Shown here piece by piece: positions 26,515 through 35,191 of a stretch of 64,000 bases of DNA. Origin of the DNA: Nematocida ironsii (taxonomy: Eukaryota > Microsporidia); assembly GCA_001642415.1 (NCBI GenBank), contig LTDK01000179.1, positions 167,273 through 231,272 of the forward strand, read 5' to 3'. Positions within the stretch are counted from its first letter, which is position 1, and every line of letters starts with the position of its first letter. The notes below the pieces were generated by a model. The model had not been told where the DNA came from and did no database searches. It was given only the letters and a program-made list of their open reading frames with translations. A program made the position numbers and the translations under genes.

Positions 26515-27774
26515 ATGTTCCATGATTTAGATGAGGAAATACTTGACTCTATTGTAGCAATGCAAAGCCAAAAAAAGCCCAGAACAAAACTCGAAAAGAA
26601 GAAGAAAATAAACTATGCTTTGCCTATGATAGAAGAACCAGCTGACGCCCCTGCTAGACACCATAATAGCACTGCAGTTGAACTTACATTTCATTACAAG
26701 GACATGCTAGATGATGTTAAAAACCTGATTGAATCAATTAAGAATGGGAACTCTTCAGACAGAGAAGAAGTATTAAATGTGCTGCAAAAACTTATCAGTA
26801 AAAATACTAGAATAACCATACATGAAGACATAGATAGAGAGCTAGCTAATATACTAAAGGATGTAACTAGGCAGGCGCTAGAAGAAATCATTCATAGAGA
26901 GTGGTTACTAAATAACAAGTTGCAATACACAAAAGGCTCATCTGATCAAGAAAAAGAGCAAGAGATTGAAGGTCTTTTTAATGTAATTCCAGATTTGGAA
27001 AAGTCTGGTCTAATAAAAACAGTAGAAAGAAGAGTTCAGACATGGTATAACACCATAATAAACAAAAAAGAAGTCAACTTGAAAAATTATTTCAAGTGCA
27101 TTCGCCATATACTATATGAAAGAGCACTTTCACGGACTTTAATGAGCATGCCTTTATTAAAAGGTTTGAAAGAGTTTTCTGAGAATATAAAAAAACTAGG
27201 ACCAACTTGCCCTAATGTAGATTTATTTCACAGAAAGAAGGACAATACATACAACTTAGACCATGCAGTTAGTTTAATTCTACAAAAGTACGATGACCTT
27301 TCCAATTACTCTATAGATAAACATAGCCAAATAGTTGAAAGCCTATCACCGAAAGAGATTAGTCTGATATGTGAGATATACAATAAGAAAGGGGATGTAT
27401 TTAGTGTTATAAACACTCTGCAGTATATACACGATACCGACATGCATACTAACTACTACTTATATTCTGAGAATGCCGAAGAAACCGATCAGACTATTTA
27501 TACAGAAACTATAAGTGATGTAGAGAAAGGGGATATAAATGATGAATTGGAATCATTCCTTAGCGAAGACAGCTTTAATAGTAAAGAGAAGGTTTATATT
27601 AAGGAAAGAATAAGCTTCTTTAGGGAAAAACTAACCAGTAATGAAAATGGCCTGGAGGATATTCAACTACAGAAGAAAAAAATCTCTAGAAAAGGACTAG
27701 TTTTAGCAGGAATTTTTACAGCAGTTACAACTTATCTTATATACCGCACAGCAGATAATAATGTTCAGCAGTGA
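26515..27774 (+). CDS. Tail-anchored helical protein, tandem paralog 1 (419 aa)
   Basis: No named family was recognised. The protein is hydrophilic and helical, opens with an acidic MFHDLDEE start and a basic patch (EKKKKIN), and has a conserved middle section. It ends with a hydrophobic anchor at about residues 393-411 (GLVLAGIFTAVTTYLIY) and a short tail. There is no signal peptide, so the bulk should face the cytosol. It is a clear paralog of the next gene: the proteins align over most of their length, best over KGLKEFSENIKK through LSPKEISLICE. The start is supported by the near-identical TTTTATAA(A)TTTTT-ATG context in both copies. Confidence 0.75.
   Translation: MFHDLDEEILDSIVAMQSQKKPRTKLEKKKKINYALPMIEEPADAPARHHNSTAVELTFHYKDMLDDVKNLIESIKNGNSSDREEVLNVLQKLISKNTRITIHEDIDRELANILKDVTRQALEEIIHREWLLNNKLQYTKGSSDQEKEQEIEGLFNVIPDLEKSGLIKTVERRVQTWYNTIINKKEVNLKNYFKCIRHILYERALSRTLMSMPLLKGLKEFSENIKKLGPTCPNVDLFHRKKDNTYNLDHAVSLILQKYDDLSNYSIDKHSQIVESLSPKEISLICEIYNKKGDVFSVINTLQYIHDTDMHTNYYLYSENAEETDQTIYTETISDVEKGDINDELESFLSEDSFNSKEKVYIKERISFFREKLTSNENGLEDIQLQKKKISRKGLVLAGIFTAVTTYLIYRTADNNVQQ
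27163..27390 (+). repeat. Conserved block shared with 28894-29121 (copy 1)
   Basis: This block aligns without gaps to 28894-29121 (constant offset of 1731 bp). Over 27254-27390 I count 6 differences in 137 bases, including an exact 55-base run (27254-27308). Flanking parts of the two genes are much more diverged. Confidence 0.8.
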
Positions 27775-28260
27775 GAGCAGGTAGCAAGAAAATATTTTTA
27801 TCTACTAGTCTTATATACCTTTTCAGACATCTCTTGTTAGAGTGTAGGTATGTTCTTAAATTTTTCTTGAAAAAATTACAGAGAAACTGATCAACTATTG
27901 ATTATTTAAGCAGCAGAACTTTTTGAGAAAAAGCATTTCGGGGTATAGGCTATAACCACACGTTTTTACTCAAAAATATATCAGCACTTACTTAGATACT
28001 CTAATGATTGCAATAAAAAGCATTTTTCATTCTATTTTACATATGGTATATTGCATTATTTTCATGATCTCATCGCCACTGCTAATACACATCGAATACT
28101 GTCAAAGTTTCCATTGATTAAAGGCAATCCAATAATTAGTAATAATATGCTGAAACTAATGAGTATAAATGATCGTAATTTTTAATAAGATACATTCAAT
28201 TTCGGTGATATATAAGATAGAATTAAAATTATTTATACATTGCAAATTTTATAAATTTTT
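27775..28260. other. 486-bp spacer between tandem paralogs
   Basis: This AT-rich spacer between the two paralogs holds no gene that can be supported. It ends with TTTTATAAATTTTT before the ATG of copy 2, the same start context as copy 1. Confidence 0.55.
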
Positions 28261-29595
28261 ATGGACCATCATTTAGATGAGAAGAAAGTTAACTATATTA
28301 CAACATCTCAAAACAACAACTCTAAAATAAGCAAACAAGCAAATAGCAACCTGTCTGAAATAAAAGGATTCGGCGGAAAGCCAGAAGAAGGCCAAAATAG
28401 TATTAGAGTAAAATTTACATTTGACTCTGAAAGTATGCTAAATGATATAAAAGATTTTATTCAATCATTCAAGAGTGAAAATAATTTAGACAGAGAGGGA
28501 GTATTAAGGATATTACACGGATTCGTTAGTAAAAACACTAGTATATACATAAACAAAGAGATTGAAAGTGAGCTAGATGATATACTACAGGATACAGCAA
28601 GACTAATGCTAGAAGAAATTATTCGTAAAGAATGGCGGTTAGCTGCTATATTGGGATATATAGAAGATTTAACCGATGAGGAAAAGCAAAAAGAAATTGA
28701 AGGTCTAGTTGGTGCAATTACAGATTTGAAAAAAACTGGTCTAATAAAAAGAATAGAAAAAAGAACACAAAAATGGTACAATGTTCTAATAAATCAGAAA
28801 GAAGTAAACTTGAAAGAATACTTTAGATGCATTCGTCATATACTATATGAAAGAGAATTTGTACAAGCATTATTAAACAAGAGTCTAGTAAAGGGTTTGA
28901 AAGAGTTTTCTGAGAATATAAAAAAACATGGCCCGGCTTGTTCTGAAATTGACTTATTTCACAGAAATGAGGATAATACCTATGACTTAGACCATGCAGT
29001 TAGTTTAATTCTACAAAAGTACGATGACCTTTCCAATTATTCTACAGCTAAACATAGCCAAATAGTTAAAAGCCTATCACCGAAAGAGATTAGTCTGATA
29101 TGTGAGGTATATAATAAGAAAGATCGTTTATTTGATATTATAAACATTACACACGATTTACAAGACGAATGTATGTTGATTAATATACACCTATACCATG
29201 ATAAAACCAACAGCATTGATATGATTGACTCTGCCAGGACTATTATAATTGATAAACTGAAGAAAACATGTATAAATAATCGGTTAAACGCGATTTATAA
29301 TACAGAATTTTTTGATTCTAAAGAAAGCAAATACATTATAGATATAATAAAATTCAGAGTCAATACTAAATTGTCTAGTAAAGAAGAGTTTACTCTTAAA
29401 GAGAAAAAATACAATAGTGAATTAACAAGTGATAATGAACCAGAATTGACTGTCCAAAAAATCAATCAAATCGAGATTCAACCGCCAAAGAAAAAATTCA
29501 CTAAAACAGAGCTAGCTATAGCAGGATTTGCTGTGTCAGCTGCAACAGCAACAGCTTTTTTTATATGCAATGCAACAGACAAGTGCTTTAATTAA
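28261..29595 (+). CDS. Tail-anchored helical protein, tandem paralog 2 (444 aa)
   Basis: This is a paralog of the gene 486 bp upstream, with the same order: a variable N-terminus (Asn/Ser/Lys-rich), a conserved helical core from about residue 55, a core section nearly identical to copy 1 (about residues 212-287), a diverged region, then a C-terminal anchor at about 417-437 (LAIAGFAVSAATATAFFI). It is 25 residues longer than copy 1, mainly in the diverged stretch before the anchor (Lys/Glu-rich, EPELTVQKINQIE). No catalytic motif is visible. The pair looks like a recent local duplication of a lineage-specific membrane protein; function is unknown. Confidence 0.75.
   Translation: MDHHLDEKKVNYITTSQNNNSKISKQANSNLSEIKGFGGKPEEGQNSIRVKFTFDSESMLNDIKDFIQSFKSENNLDREGVLRILHGFVSKNTSIYINKEIESELDDILQDTARLMLEEIIRKEWRLAAILGYIEDLTDEEKQKEIEGLVGAITDLKKTGLIKRIEKRTQKWYNVLINQKEVNLKEYFRCIRHILYEREFVQALLNKSLVKGLKEFSENIKKHGPACSEIDLFHRNEDNTYDLDHAVSLILQKYDDLSNYSTAKHSQIVKSLSPKEISLICEVYNKKDRLFDIINITHDLQDECMLINIHLYHDKTNSIDMIDSARTIIIDKLKKTCINNRLNAIYNTEFFDSKESKYIIDIIKFRVNTKLSSKEEFTLKEKKYNSELTSDNEPELTVQKINQIEIQPPKKKFTKTELAIAGFAVSAATATAFFICNATDKCFN
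28894..29121 (+). repeat. Conserved block shared with 27163-27390 (copy 2)
   Basis: This is the partner of the block at 27163-27390. High identity includes synonymous sites, which suggests recent gene conversion rather than protein-level selection alone. Confidence 0.8.
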
Positions 29596-29903
29596 AAACC
29601 ACAGTAGATCGTATGATGCAGGAATGCTGGCATATATATGCTAATATATAATTGAAAATATTAACACATTATATTGCTTATTTTTACCAAGATACCTATG
29701 TTGTGCTTAGGAGTGTTGCGAATTTTCTGTGTTGAATTCTTATAATAATTATAGAACTAATTTTAGGGGATCGCTGGGTGTTCTTTTAATTCTGTAAGCA
29801 ATTGGTAAATATATAAATTTCATTTATATCATTATTTTTTTATTATACTATCATTCCTCTAGTGGATTCAATCTTTTTTTCATTAAGATATTTCAACATA
29901 TCT
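29596..29903. other. 308-bp convergent spacer
   Basis: This AT-rich spacer lies between convergent 3' ends. It contains TTTTAGGGGATCGCTGGGTG near 29761, the only GC-richer patch. No gene is seen. Confidence 0.55.
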
Positions 29904-31409
29904 CTATCCTAGCAGCTCCAATCTCTTCATGAGGTATCTCGTATGCTCTTTTAGCAAATAATACTCGCCCTGTAGTTTTGTATAGTTTTTGGTCATTTTA
30001 GGTTCTTGCATTTTTTGCTTCATCTCTTCTATCTTCTGGTGGAGTGCATTAATGTGCTCATTTGATGTGGCATTTTCTGTCTTTGTGTCCTGACTGTGTA
30101 TGTGTTTTATTTTCTCAATAATCTGGCCTAATCTGCTGATTATTCTTTCATTTTTCTCCATAACATCTTCTATCTTTTTTGATGTGGTTCCTTGCATCTT
30201 TTTTATCTCCTCACTTACCTCCTTAACATAGGATATTTTTTTCTCTAGCATAACCCCAAGTGAGATTACTCGAATTGTGACATCTTCCTTAAATGAATTT
30301 AGTATTTTTTTGATATAAAGCGCATTCTCTTCCTCTGTCGCGCCCTTCAGTATATAATTAATATCTTTGTATTTTCTGAGGTATTCTATACTAGACTCAA
30401 TTAGATCTGTCTCTTTTTTATGAATAGTTTTCTCTTTTTCTAGCTCTATAAGCGGAGCTTGGTATGTGTTATGCGCTGTTCTGTATCTTACAATTCTGTC
30501 AGTATCTCCCTTGACCATGAAGGTTGTGCTGTTTATAGCATATATTTTTTCGCTGTTTTTTATGCACAACAACTTTATTGGGCCACTCTTGCTAATGTCG
30601 ACAATAATGGCTCTGCCTGCATTAGAAGAATCCTTTTCTTTTATATAAACCCGCTCTGGTGCATTTAAATGGCTACTTTTATTCACAATCATACCAGTTG
30701 TTTTATAGATGTATTCTAGTTTATAGTTTTTATCCTTTATACTATAAACCTCCATGCCCGTAGTGTATTTTATAATGCATCCCCACGCAGTGCATATAAT
30801 ATCACTAATTGGCTCGGCACAAAATACAGTTGGCTCTGGCTGTATCAGAACTGGTCTCTTAATATTAACACGCGTTTTCTCATCTTTCCACAGGATATTT
30901 GCTGCTTGATAATCTTTGTTCTTTAGATTAAGATTTGTTTCTAGTATCTTATCCTCCACTAAAAGCATCTGCTCTTCCTGCCGGAATAATCGCCTTATCC
31001 GATACTTGCTAATAAGCTTGTTATTCTCTATTACATAGTTGCTAATCCATGCTTCTGATAGATTATATACGTATATCTCATTATAGAATAGGTTAATAAC
31101 AGTGTAATTATCCACTAGCACTGCCATTGGTGAATTAAGAAGAGAAACTGTCTTCTTATGACTCATTATTGGATTGTATATAATCTGAGTGTTGTCAATA
31201 GTAAATATTAGGTACTCCCCATGCATAGTTGCAACTACATCATTGAACGTGAATGGAATGTCGCATAAAGAGTAAATCTCTACACTTCCTGTTATATTTT
31301 GCTTATAAATACCGTTATACGTTATAAAATATACACCAGTTGAAAATTCAGCACTTGCCAAATATTCCATTGGTGCTCCAGCAGGCAAGACTTCTTCTAA
31401 GATCTTCAT
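29904..31409 (-). CDS. Beta-propeller plus coiled-coil protein, NUP82/NUP88-like candidate
   Basis: The 501-aa product has about 330 N-terminal residues of alternating short strands (propeller-like, with aromatic and hydrophobic strands such as EYLIFTIDNTQIIYN and MAVLVDNYTVINLFY). From about 335 to 501 it is a long coiled coil with Lys/Glu-rich heptads, ending KLQGEYYLLKEHTRYLMKR. An N-terminal propeller followed by C-terminal coiled coils is the layout of NUP82/NUP88, which anchors the mRNA export platform on the cytoplasmic face of the nuclear pore. The coiled-coil end with E-Y-x-x-L-K-E-x-x-x-x-L is compatible. This is a call from layout and remains tentative; other propeller/coiled-coil scaffolds are possible. 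Confidence 0.5.
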   Translation of the reverse strand: MKILEEVLPAGAPMEYLASAEFSTGVYFITYNGIYKQNITGSVEIYSLCDIPFTFNDVVATMHGEYLIFTIDNTQIIYNPIMSHKKTVSLLNSPMAVLVDNYTVINLFYNEIYVYNLSEAWISNYVIENNKLISKYRIRRLFRQEEQMLLVEDKILETNLNLKNKDYQAANILWKDEKTRVNIKRPVLIQPEPTVFCAEPISDIICTAWGCIIKYTTGMEVYSIKDKNYKLEYIYKTTGMIVNKSSHLNAPERVYIKEKDSSNAGRAIIVDISKSGPIKLLCIKNSEKIYAINSTTFMVKGDTDRIVRYRTAHNTYQAPLIELEKEKTIHKKETDLIESSIEYLRKYKDINYILKGATEEENALYIKKILNSFKEDVTIRVISLGVMLEKKISYVKEVSEEIKKMQGTTSKKIEDVMEKNERIISRLGQIIEKIKHIHSQDTKTENATSNEHINALHQKIEEMKQKMQEPKMTKNYTKLQGEYYLLKEHTRYLMKRLELLG

Positions 31410-31674
31410 ACAAAAAAAATAAAATAATTAAGTATAAAAGTGCAACCGCATACTAACAAAGAAATAAAATATCATGTAATATTTATAATACAGTGTGCAT
31501 TTGCCAATTCTGGCATAAATTAATTTTAACATAAAAGCAACAGAGTATTTTATAAATAGCAAATAAACAAACTTATACCTACTTTATTGCAGATAATACA
31601 ACAAATACATAGCCCAATGTATGCCCAATAACTATTTAACAAAAAATTACTCTACTTCTGCGATAAATAAAGAC

Positions 31675-32094
31675 TTAATTCTCTTTTTCCTCAAGGGTGC
31701 TGAGAAATGCAGAATCAATTATCACTTCTTTAGTCACTTTCTTCCATGTGCAGTAATCAAAGTATAAAATAAGACCAGTTTCTTCAGTTCTTTTAATAAT
31801 CTGTAAAAAAGTCTTCATCTCTTTGCTGTACATCCAGCCCAGTTTAATCAGCCTGTCATATGCATCCTTCTGCACTCTTTTTCCGCAGTGGTTGAAAAAC
31901 ACATAGAATAAAGTCCCCTCTGAAAACTTGTCTATTTTCTCTTCTTTGGTGCCGCGGATTGCTGTTTTATACGATTCTGGCAGGATTCTGTCTATTTCTC
32001 TGTCGTATGGAAAGACTTGGCTGCTTCTGTCACTGCTTAGCTGAATGTCTACACCATCTATCTTCAGCGAGTCTCTATAAATATCTCGAAACAT
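31675..32094 (-). CDS. NOT2: NOT2-type NOT-box domain protein of the CCR4-NOT complex
   Basis: The 139-aa product consists almost only of the NOT-box domain found at the C-terminus of NOT2, NOT3 and NOT5. Visible blocks are LPESYKTA, then KIDKFSEGTLFYVFF (about residues 54-68; family K-I-x-x-F-x-x-E-T-L-F-Y-I-F-Y). These are followed by K-L-G-W-M-Y-S-K-E where others have R-x-W-R-Y-H-K, and YFDYCTWKKVTKE where others have F-D-x-x-x-W-x-x-x-K-K-E. The L-P-x-x-Y start before the box favours NOT2 over NOT3/5. CCR4-NOT is the main mRNA deadenylation and transcription-control complex. The long N-terminal region of fungal NOT2 is missing. The gene is isolated, with spacers of 265 and 356 bp. Confidence 0.75.
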   Translation of the reverse strand: MFRDIYRDSLKIDGVDIQLSSDRSSQVFPYDREIDRILPESYKTAIRGTKEEKIDKFSEGTLFYVFFNHCGKRVQKDAYDRLIKLGWMYSKEMKTFLQIIKRTEETGLILYFDYCTWKKVTKEVIIDSAFLSTLEEKEN

Positions 32095-32450
32095 AAATTA
32101 AAAATATAAGAATTTATTACTAAATGCGCATGGACAGGTCTTAAGAATGCGAGAAGTCGGCGTTGCACACGGGCATAAAATGTGCATACACTACGCATAT
32201 TAATTTATATTTCTACTAATTATATTAAGCAAACCAATAACGTAGACCTATAATACACCAAAGAATCACTAGAAATAACTGAAATAATTTAAATCGTAAT
32301 ATATTCAGATAAATCTCCAAGACAGATAGATAATTTTACAGAATGTCTTATGGCCAGGATTGGGTTACACGTTTAAATAATTCCTTTTATGTAAATGATC
32401 TGAGTAATGTAAGAGTGAGTGTTATTTCATTTGATTATTCTGTGAGTTTA
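32095..32450. other. 356-bp spacer upstream of NOT2
   Basis: This spacer has a GC-richer patch at about 32122-32210 (GCGAGAAGTCGGCGTTGCAC) that stands out from its AT-rich surroundings but has no open frame. It also contains the small frame listed separately at 32343. Confidence 0.5.
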
Positions 32451-32456
32451 TTATAG
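32343..32456 (+). CDS. Possible 37-aa small ORF
   Basis: This short ATG frame begins MSYGQDWVTRLNNSFYV and ends at a TAG overlapping by 6 bp the 3' end of the convergent repeat protein gene. The first residues are protein-like (the S-x-Q-D-W start is like that of MBF1 proteins), but nothing after residue 10 supports this. It could be a chance frame or the stump of a lost gene. Confidence 0.2.
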   Translation: MSYGQDWVTRLNNSFYVNDLSNVRVSVISFDYSVSLL

Positions 32457-34349
32457 TATGCTACTGGCTCTGATGTATACCACGGGTTTTGTTTTCTTTA
32501 CCACGGGTGGACTATTATTAAATATATAGTGTTTTCTTTCTATATAATTCACGGGCTCTGGAGGAGTGCTGTATACTATGCTGGTTTCTGGCTCTGATTC
32601 TGGTATTGCTTTGATATAGTGATGCTTGGTTTGCTTTTGAGGGGTCTTTCTCTCCAGGTCATATAAAGCCTGTTCTATTCTTTGAAGAGTTTCTTTATTA
32701 CTGCTAGAGTGCCTAGAGGGTGGAGGAACATCATCATCATCATCGGAATATCCTTTTCTGTCTGGCACAGTCTCTGGATAGTCACTGTCATAGGGATTCT
32801 CTCTTCTCCAGGGGGTCTCATCGGCTGGCTTGTTATAATTTAAATCATTAATCTTTTTCAGTTTTTTAAAAAGCTTTTCATCTTCTTTTTTCTGTCTTTT
32901 TATAGCATCCAGTTGCTTTTTTATTTCTTTTTCCTTCTCTTTAAACTGATTTTCAATTTCCTTCCTGATTAGTTTCTTTTGCCTTTTTAACTCCTTTTTC
33001 AAATTGTTCTTACTCTTACTGGATTGGATATGCGCGCCAGAGTCACTGGATATATTTGAAGAGTTGTCAACATCACAGTCTGGGCAGGGCAGCTCTTTAT
33101 AGCTAGGGTCACTTTCATCATTAATTGGACTGTTCTGTGCAGTGTTGTCATTTTCTTTATTATGACGGGGTATAAATGTCTTTCTGCTCTTTCCTAACTT
33201 ATAATGATTTTGCGGCTTGTAACTTTTCTTTTTAGTGCTGGTGGAATTTAGGTGCAGTTTTCTCTTTTCTGGAGTGTAGCTTTTCCCTTTTTCTGCCTGA
33301 TAATCTATTTCAAGATCCTCATGTAGAGATTCCCCATTATTATTAGAATTTATATCCAATTTGCCACGGTCTTCTTCTCTGTCAGTGTGTTTCTCTGCAT
33401 GTAAAGATGCATTGATGGATATATCATTTACTGGCTGCTCTGCCAAAGGACGAGTTGCTGGCTTTTCCCTGTTGCTTAAAATTATTGGGGTTTGGTTGTT
33501 GCTTTGGGTATTTTTGGACTGGGTATTTGAGTCAAAGAACTGCGGTGCTGGTTCACCTCGCTCATATAAATTATTATTTTTACTATTTGTTGCCAAATTG
33601 TCCCCACTTTCAGGCTTCTTAATTATAATTCGAGATATAATGTCATTAACAGAATTTCCGTGCTTATCGGTGCTTCCTATTGTAATTACTAAGTTGGACT
33701 TGTCCGTAACAACTTCTTTTTTGTTGCCGTGCGCTTCTTTTTCTGTAATAGATGATCCAGGCCCATTATTATATGGATTGTATGTATTGTTGTTAGTAGG
33801 TGAGTCTGGTGTAGTTTTGTATGGATTGTATGTATTGCTATTAGTTGGCGAGTCGGGTGTAGTTTTGTACGGATTGTATGTATGGTTATTAGTTGGTGAG
33901 TCTGGTGTAGTTTTGTACGGATTATATGTATTATTGTTAGTAGGTGAATCCGGTGTATTGTTGTATGGGTTATATGTGTTGTTATTAGTTGGCGAGTCTG
34001 GAGTAGATGAGGTATTTGGCATGCATATTAACAGTGTTTTGTCACCGCATAAGCTGCCTAGTTGGCTTGGATTGTTATAACCAGCCAGCCCTAAGCGAGC
34101 ATGTAATGCTGCGCTTGTCATGGGGTATGAATAACCCTGCCGCAATAAATGTGTTGATAGCTTCTGGGTGGGCGGAAAGTTCTGTCCAAGTAGCCAGGGC
34201 TGTCTTAACCCAATCTGATTTCTGTATAGGCGGCAGATCGCACTTTGCAATGAGTTCATCTCATGCAATAACCCGCAGTAGCGCATGTCAATGGTAGAAA
34301 CAAGTCTTCTTGTTATTAGTCCGATTAGTGCTATTCTGTGAATTCTCAT
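32451..34349 (-). CDS. Repeat-containing, low-complexity protein (632 aa), unknown
   Basis: The N-terminus (MRIHRIALIGLITRR) is short, basic and hydrophobic and might be a weak signal sequence. Residues to about 115 are ordered, with two Cys. Then follow five tandem 16-residue repeats of the type TPDSPTNNNTYNPY plus two residues at about residues 115-195, an Asn/Ser/Lys-rich polar region with basic patches, and a Lys/Glu coiled coil at about 455-500 (RQKKLIRKEIENQFKEKE). The C-terminus is Pro-rich with dispersed charges. The protein could be a spore-surface or secreted structural protein, since Asn/Thr/Pro repeats of this kind are common there, but the basic composition would also fit a nuclear or cytoskeletal role. 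It faces the ARF gene head-to-head across 155 bp. Confidence 0.7.
   Translation of the reverse strand: MRIHRIALIGLITRRLVSTIDMRYCGLLHEMNSLQSAICRLYRNQIGLRQPWLLGQNFPPTQKLSTHLLRQGYSYPMTSAALHARLGLAGYNNPSQLGSLCGDKTLLICMPNTSSTPDSPTNNNTYNPYNNTPDSPTNNNTYNPYKTTPDSPTNNHTYNPYKTTPDSPTNSNTYNPYKTTPDSPTNNNTYNPYNNGPGSSITEKEAHGNKKEVVTDKSNLVITIGSTDKHGNSVNDIISRIIIKKPESGDNLATNSKNNNLYERGEPAPQFFDSNTQSKNTQSNNQTPIILSNREKPATRPLAEQPVNDISINASLHAEKHTDREEDRGKLDINSNNNGESLHEDLEIDYQAEKGKSYTPEKRKLHLNSTSTKKKSYKPQNHYKLGKSRKTFIPRHNKENDNTAQNSPINDESDPSYKELPCPDCDVDNSSNISSDSGAHIQSSKSKNNLKKELKRQKKLIRKEIENQFKEKEKEIKKQLDAIKRQKKEDEKLFKKLKKINDLNYNKPADETPWRRENPYDSDYPETVPDRKGYSDDDDDVPPPSRHSSSNKETLQRIEQALYDLERKTPQKQTKHHYIKAIPESEPETSIVYSTPPEPVNYIERKHYIFNNSPPVVKKTKPVVYIRASSIL
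33766..34005 (-). repeat. Five tandem 48-bp in-frame repeats
   Basis: Each unit encodes TPDSPTN(N/S)(N/H)TYNPY followed by NN or KT. First and last units end NN and the three middle units end KT, which fits unit turnover by unequal exchange. Copy number is likely to vary between strains. Confidence 0.85.
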
Positions 34350-34504
34350 GTTCCTTCATTGATTTTCTTGTTAAATTACTAGTCTAAAACGTTCTATGGC
34401 TAGGTTTTATATTTGGCCAATTAAAAATTTATTATGCTGTATTTATTTATTGCCCGAATGGAGAAATTATAATTATTTAATAAATTATTTTTTGTTATTC
34501 TTAG

Positions 34505-35101
34505 ATGGGTAGTGTGGTGAGTAATTTTCTTAGTGCATTCGTAAAGAAAACCCCGAAAAAAGTGCTTATGCTCGGATTGGATAATGCAGGAAAAACAACT
34601 ATTCTGTACTTATTACACCTTAAAATGGTTGAGGGGGCAGACCCAACTACTGTTCCAACTGTTGGATTTAATGTGGAGACAATTAAAATAGGAAGTGTCA
34701 ACATAACAGTATGGGACATAGGTGGTCAGCACAAGATAAGATTATTATGGGAGTTTTACACAGATGGTCTATCTGGTATGGTTTATGTCATAGACATACA
34801 AGACTCTGCGCGATGGGATTCTGCAGTGTCAGAGCTAGAAAGAATGCTATCTAATGGAGGAAAGCCCAGTAAGTATCCAGTCCTTGTCATTGCAAATAAA
34901 ATAGACAAGATACCAGAATCAGAAATAGATGAAGTAAATAAGAACCTGTACGATAAACTAAACCCTAAGATACTATTTGCAGGTAGACCATGGAGAATTG
35001 TTACATGTTGTGCTCAAATTTCACACATAAATACAATTACAGAGGGATTTATATGGCTGGCAGATAATTTGTTAGAAGGTCAGGAGACAGGCAGTAAATA
35101 G
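34505..35101 (+). CDS. ARF1: ARF-family small GTPase
   Basis: The 198-aa protein has all ARF hallmarks: Gly2 for N-myristoylation in an amphipathic start ([10 protein letters not shown]), P-loop GLDNAGKT at 24-31, switch 1 PTVGFNVE at 51-58, WDIGGQ at 70-75 with the catalytic Gln75 and the interswitch of the family, NKID at 131-134 and CCAQ at 168-171 for guanine binding. ARF1-type proteins recruit coat proteins and lipid enzymes to Golgi membranes. It is slightly longer than usual (about 181 aa) because of a small insert at about residues 40-48 before switch 1 and an extended tail. Membership is certain; ARF1 versus a close ARL is less so. A CCCGAA hexamer lies about 50 bp upstream of the ATG. 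Confidence 0.93.
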   Translation: MGSVVSNFLSAFVKKTPKKVLMLGLDNAGKTTILYLLHLKMVEGADPTTVPTVGFNVETIKIGSVNITVWDIGGQHKIRLLWEFYTDGLSGMVYVIDIQDSARWDSAVSELERMLSNGGKPSKYPVLVIANKIDKIPESEIDEVNKNLYDKLNPKILFAGRPWRIVTCCAQISHINTITEGFIWLADNLLEGQETGSK

Positions 35102-35191
35102 AGGCACATTGGGACAGGGCTGGTACTTTAAGTAATTTGTTTGCTATCTGATATTTTAATAAAATATTTAAGAACTTTTGTATTATTTTTC

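Noticed and set aside
33361..34080. 239-codon plus-strand frame with repeated LLLVGESGVVLYGLYV-type units
   Set aside because: It is the antisense of the 48-bp repeats; openness follows from the repeat period. The minus strand has the longer continuous frame and a plausible start.
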